From NCBI GenBank assembly GCA_003818675.1, contig RPPD01000095.1:1-7581 (forward strand): 7,581 nt of DNA, read 5' to 3'. How positions within the stretch are numbered: position 1 is the stretch's first letter; the number at the start of each line of letters is the position of its first letter. The notes below the pieces were generated by a model. That model had not been told where the DNA came from and made no database searches. It worked only from the letters and a program-made list of their open reading frames with translations. The DNA is from Spirochaetaceae bacterium (GTDB taxonomy: Bacteria > Spirochaetota > Spirochaetia > SZUA-6 > RPPD01). Both the position numbers and the translations under genes were made by a program. Of the stretch, positions 5,928 to 7,581 are shown piece after piece.

Positions 5928-5960
5928 AAAAAAAGCGGTCTTCGCTGCAAATAATACCGC
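5928..5960 (-). terminator. Terminator-like hairpin in the reductase leader, possible attenuator
   Basis: On the minus strand GCGGT (plus 5956-5960) pairs with ACCGC (5935-5939), followed at once by seven T (5928-5934). An alternative smaller stem AGCG/CGCT in front of the same T-run is also possible. The structure lies 35 bases upstream of the reductase ATG, in a transcript starting near 6008. A second GCGGT copy (5988-5992) could compete for the same pairing arm. A 16-base loop makes the main stem only moderately stable. Confidence 0.4.
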
Positions 5961-5992
5961 AAAAACCGGCGAGATAAAACCCTAAATACCGC
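5953..5992. repeat. Direct repeat AATACCGC, two copies 32 bases apart
   Basis: AATACCGC occurs at 5953-5960 and 5985-5992, start to start 32 bases, close to three helical turns. Both copies lie in the divergent intergenic region upstream of the reductase, consistent with a pair of operator half-sites or with alternative RNA pairing arms. No regulator in the window can be linked to them. Confidence 0.4.
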
Positions 5993-6014
5993 TATTTCCC
6001 ATGCTTTTACAATA

Positions 6015-6043
6015 ATAATATTTATTGAAAACAATATTGATAA
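6015..6043 (-). promoter_or_regulatory. Candidate promoter for the reductase-exporter operon
   Basis: On the minus strand TTATCA (6038-6043, 4 of 6) and TATTAT (6015-6020, 5 of 6) are separated by 17 bases. Transcription would begin near 6008 and produce a leader of about 115 bases that includes the terminator-like hairpin. The surrounding A/T richness makes chance matches likely. Confidence 0.3.
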
Positions 6044-6047
6044 TCAA
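6022..6047. promoter_or_regulatory. Overlapping inverted repeats, candidate operator
   Basis: TATTG-AAAA-CAATA (6023-6036), the palindrome CAATATTG (6032-6039) and TTGAT-A-ATCAA (6037-6047) overlap in the divergent promoter region. They lie where both candidate promoters sit, so a bound protein would affect both directions. The stretch is very A/T rich, so chance symmetry is possible. Confidence 0.3.
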
Positions 6048-6065
6048 ATTGCTTTCCTCTAATAT
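6037..6065 (+). promoter_or_regulatory. Candidate promoter for the radical SAM gene
   Basis: TTGATA (6037-6042, 5 of 6 consensus) and TAATAT (6060-6065, 4 of 6) are spaced by 17 bases. The predicted start near 6072 falls on the ribosome binding site and would give a very short leader, which weakens the call. Confidence 0.3.
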
Positions 6066-6070
6066 TTGTC

Positions 6071-6076
6071 AGGGGG
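6071..6076 (+). promoter_or_regulatory. Ribosome binding site setting the start of the radical SAM gene
   Basis: AGGGGG lies seven bases before ATG 6084. An in-frame TTG at 6066 is upstream of this site and has no ribosome binding site of its own, so the ATG is chosen. Confidence 0.8.
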
Positions 6077-6083
6077 TTTTCAA

Positions 6084-7274
6084 ATGAAAAGCAACATCTC
6101 GATATTGCCCAGACTGGTTTTACAGAATCCTGATATTGCATTACATATGTCCCAGGCTTTCCTGGGAGTGCAGAAAGCCCAGAAGATTGACTACAATCGC
6201 AGGAGTGGAAAATCCTCGGAAATGCCCCTCATCACCTTCAAGATCACGTCGTTGTGCAACCTGCACTGCATTATGTGCGGACAGCGCGGCAAGACCGGCA
6301 CCCTAAAGGGTGAAAAAGCAATCGAGGAAGCAAAGACCCTCGTTTCAATTGAGCGGTACAAGGAACTCACCGACGAAGTCGCGAAGAAGACCAGAGTGTT
6401 TTATATGTGGGGCGGCGAACCATTCATGTATCCCAATTTCATGGATCTGGCCGCGTATATGGCCAAGAAGATCCCGGTGTTCACGGTCAACACAAACGGG
6501 ACTCACCTCGCGGAAAATGCGAAGAGGATTGTGGAGGACCAGTGGTCCGGCTTTTTTATTTCCCTGGACAGCTATAATGAGGTAAACGACAAGATACGAG
6601 GGCACGGCTCCTTCAATAAGGTGATCGAGGGAATCAAGGCCATCAATCGTGAAAAGGATCGTCAGCATTCGGTTCTGCCGCACATGGGCATTGTGACAAC
6701 CATCAGCAACATGAATTACTTATTTCTGGACAAGCTCGTGGAGGCGACCCAGGATATCAACCTTTCATGGCACATCATCAATCTCGGGACATACATGAAC
6801 GATCATATCGGCGCCTGCCAGCGGGAGGTATTCATGGATCTCTTCGGGATCGAGCCGTATTTCTGGCAGGGTTTCAACAACGGTATGAACGAGGGGATTG
6901 ACGGCAAAAAGTTCGCGAGTATCCTCAAGATTGTTCACGCCATGAAAAGCGATCATCCCGTAATAACGGTTCCAGTAATAAATCCAAAAAAAATAGGCGT
7001 ATTCCATTCAGAGTTGGAAACGCCTGTCAGGGACAAGTGCACGGCGCCATGGTTCTCAGTGAACATCAATTACAATGGGGACGTGCATTTCTGCGCGGAT
7101 TACCCGGATTACGTGATTGGAAACATCAAGGAAGAAAAACTCTGGGACATCTACAATAACGAAAAGGCCATCAAGTTCCGCAAGGGGTTGAAGGCTCAGC
7201 CTGACGGCCTGTTTCCCGCGTGCAAGCGGTGCTACCAACTCATGCTCTGCGGTCACAGGAAAAAGGGCTACTGA
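6084..7274 (+). CDS. Radical SAM protein with C-terminal SPASM-type domain, substrate unknown
   Basis: A 396-residue enzyme. The radical SAM cluster motif is CNLHCIMC (Cys58, Cys62, Cys65: C-x3-C-x2-C). It is followed by GGEP (110-113), which helps bind S-adenosylmethionine, then FTVNTNGT and FISLDS strands typical of the partial TIM barrel. The C-terminal part has a SPASM pattern: Cys319-x12-Gly332-x4-Cys337, then Cys380-x2-Cys383-x5-Cys389. The final cysteine of the usual C-x3-C is absent, and the protein ends GHRKKGY. Family members carry auxiliary Fe-S clusters and modify peptides, proteins or small molecules by radical chemistry. About 45 N-terminal residues before the barrel are not recognised. 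No precursor peptide gene is adjacent. It diverges from the reductase operon and converges, 16 bases apart, on the FGE-like gene. Confidence 0.9.
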   Translation: MKSNISILPRLVLQNPDIALHMSQAFLGVQKAQKIDYNRRSGKSSEMPLITFKITSLCNLHCIMCGQRGKTGTLKGEKAIEEAKTLVSIERYKELTDEVAKKTRVFYMWGGEPFMYPNFMDLAAYMAKKIPVFTVNTNGTHLAENAKRIVEDQWSGFFISLDSYNEVNDKIRGHGSFNKVIEGIKAINREKDRQHSVLPHMGIVTTISNMNYLFLDKLVEATQDINLSWHIINLGTYMNDHIGACQREVFMDLFGIEPYFWQGFNNGMNEGIDGKKFASILKIVHAMKSDHPVITVPVINPKKIGVFHSELETPVRDKCTAPWFSVNINYNGDVHFCADYPDYVIGNIKEEKLWDIYNNEKAIKFRKGLKAQPDGLFPACKRCYQLMLCGHRKKGY

Positions 7275-7290
7275 TTTTCCGATTTGGTTT

Positions 7291-7581
7291 CTATTGTGTC
7301 TGGCAGATCCTCAATCCCACATTGGGGGATATATTATACGCGGTGATTCCTCCAAGAGATGAGAGAAACAGGGCCATGAGATCCTGCGCTGCCCAGGAAG
7401 CGCCCACGGTGACTTTGAGATCACCGGACGGGTCAATGACATACTCGCAGACATTCCCGCTCATGTCATACAAGCCTGGCGCATTCGGCAGTCTGGTCGC
7501 CACCGGATGTGTGCTCGAGGATGAATTCCCGCCGTACCAGCAATAATTTCCGAACACTGTTGAGATGGGGTACCCCTTGGC
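7291..7581 (-). CDS. FGE-sulfatase-like (SUMF1-type) domain protein, C-terminal fragment
   Basis: The minus-strand frame is open from the window edge to TAG at 7293-7291, giving 96 codons; the start is outside. The pattern HPVATRLPNAPGLYDMSGNVCEYV, then GASW and NVGLRI, is the C-terminal half of the formylglycine-generating-enzyme-like fold (canonical PN..GLYDM.GNV.EW, GGSW, N.GFR). Several canonical positions have changed: Trp-Glu-Trp is Cys-Glu-Tyr, GGSW is GASW, and GFR is GLR. The Cys-x4-Cys pair used by true sulfatase-activating enzymes is not present in the expected place after GASW. It is therefore more likely a binding or structural relative than a bona fide formylglycine-generating enzyme. 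Internal GTG at 7557 is not the start, since the frame and homology continue upstream. Confidence 0.85.
   Translation of the reverse strand, partial: AKGYPISTVFGNYCWYGGNSSSSTHPVATRLPNAPGLYDMSGNVCEYVIDPSGDLKVTVGASWAAQDLMALFLSSLGGITAYNISPNVGLRICQTQ

Noticed and set aside
6037..6047. TTGAT-A-ATCAA as an FNR site
   Set aside because: FNR boxes have the half-sites TTGAT and ATCAA separated by four bases; here the spacer is one base.
5894..6083. Lysine riboswitch or RiPP precursor gene in the divergent intergenic region
   Set aside because: The region is too short for, and shows no consensus of, a lysine riboswitch. The only plus-strand ATG frame is four codons long (at 6001), so no precursor peptide is encoded.

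Overview
The window carries ordinary bacterial chromosomal genes. It encodes lipoproteins with a lipobox, a LysE-type exporter, an aldo/keto reductase with ferredoxin-type clusters, a radical SAM/SPASM enzyme and a formylglycine-generating-enzyme-like domain. The outer-membrane-style lipoproteins (Cys-Ser at the cleavage site) and the Fe-S enzymes suggest a Gram-negative, probably anaerobic or facultative organism. Lineages such as Spirochaetota or Desulfobacterota would fit, but nothing here fixes the taxon. No tRNA, rRNA, CRISPR array, insertion sequence or integrase is visible, and no gene-free stretch exceeds about 210 bases.

Layout from left to right: (1) the 3' end of a plus-strand gene with a GyrI-like effector-binding C-terminus (1-129); (2) a minus-strand pair, a small partner protein and an overlapping nucleotidyltransferase, resembling a toxin-antitoxin module (175-751); (3) a minus-strand cassette of three tandem paralogues of an unrecognised envelope protein (824-3877), preceded by a perfect TATAAT box, a hairpin and a 15-codon leader ORF with a strong ribosome binding site; (4) a minus-strand pair joined by a one-base stop/start overlap, an Fe-S aldo/keto reductase and a LysE-family exporter (4083-5893); (5) a 190-base divergent promoter region with direct and inverted repeats and a terminator-like hairpin inside the likely reductase leader; (6) a plus-strand radical SAM/SPASM protein (6084-7274); (7) converging on it, the C-terminal end of an FGE-sulfatase-like protein that runs off the window (7291-7581).

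The most unusual part is the three-paralogue cassette. Each mature protein appears to have three segments: a divergent beta-rich N-terminal part, an SH3-like middle, and a conserved NTF2-like C-terminal part with a WHK...F..MYSDV...RILDI signature. Two copies are predicted lipoproteins and the promoter-proximal copy is predicted to be released by signal peptidase I. The two lipoprotein genes are nearly identical in DNA at both ends but diverged in the middle, which suggests recent duplication with gene conversion or selected diversification. Reductase and exporter are probably co-expressed and may act on one metabolite, but no substrate can be named. All domain and motif statements come from reading the translations; no database search was run.
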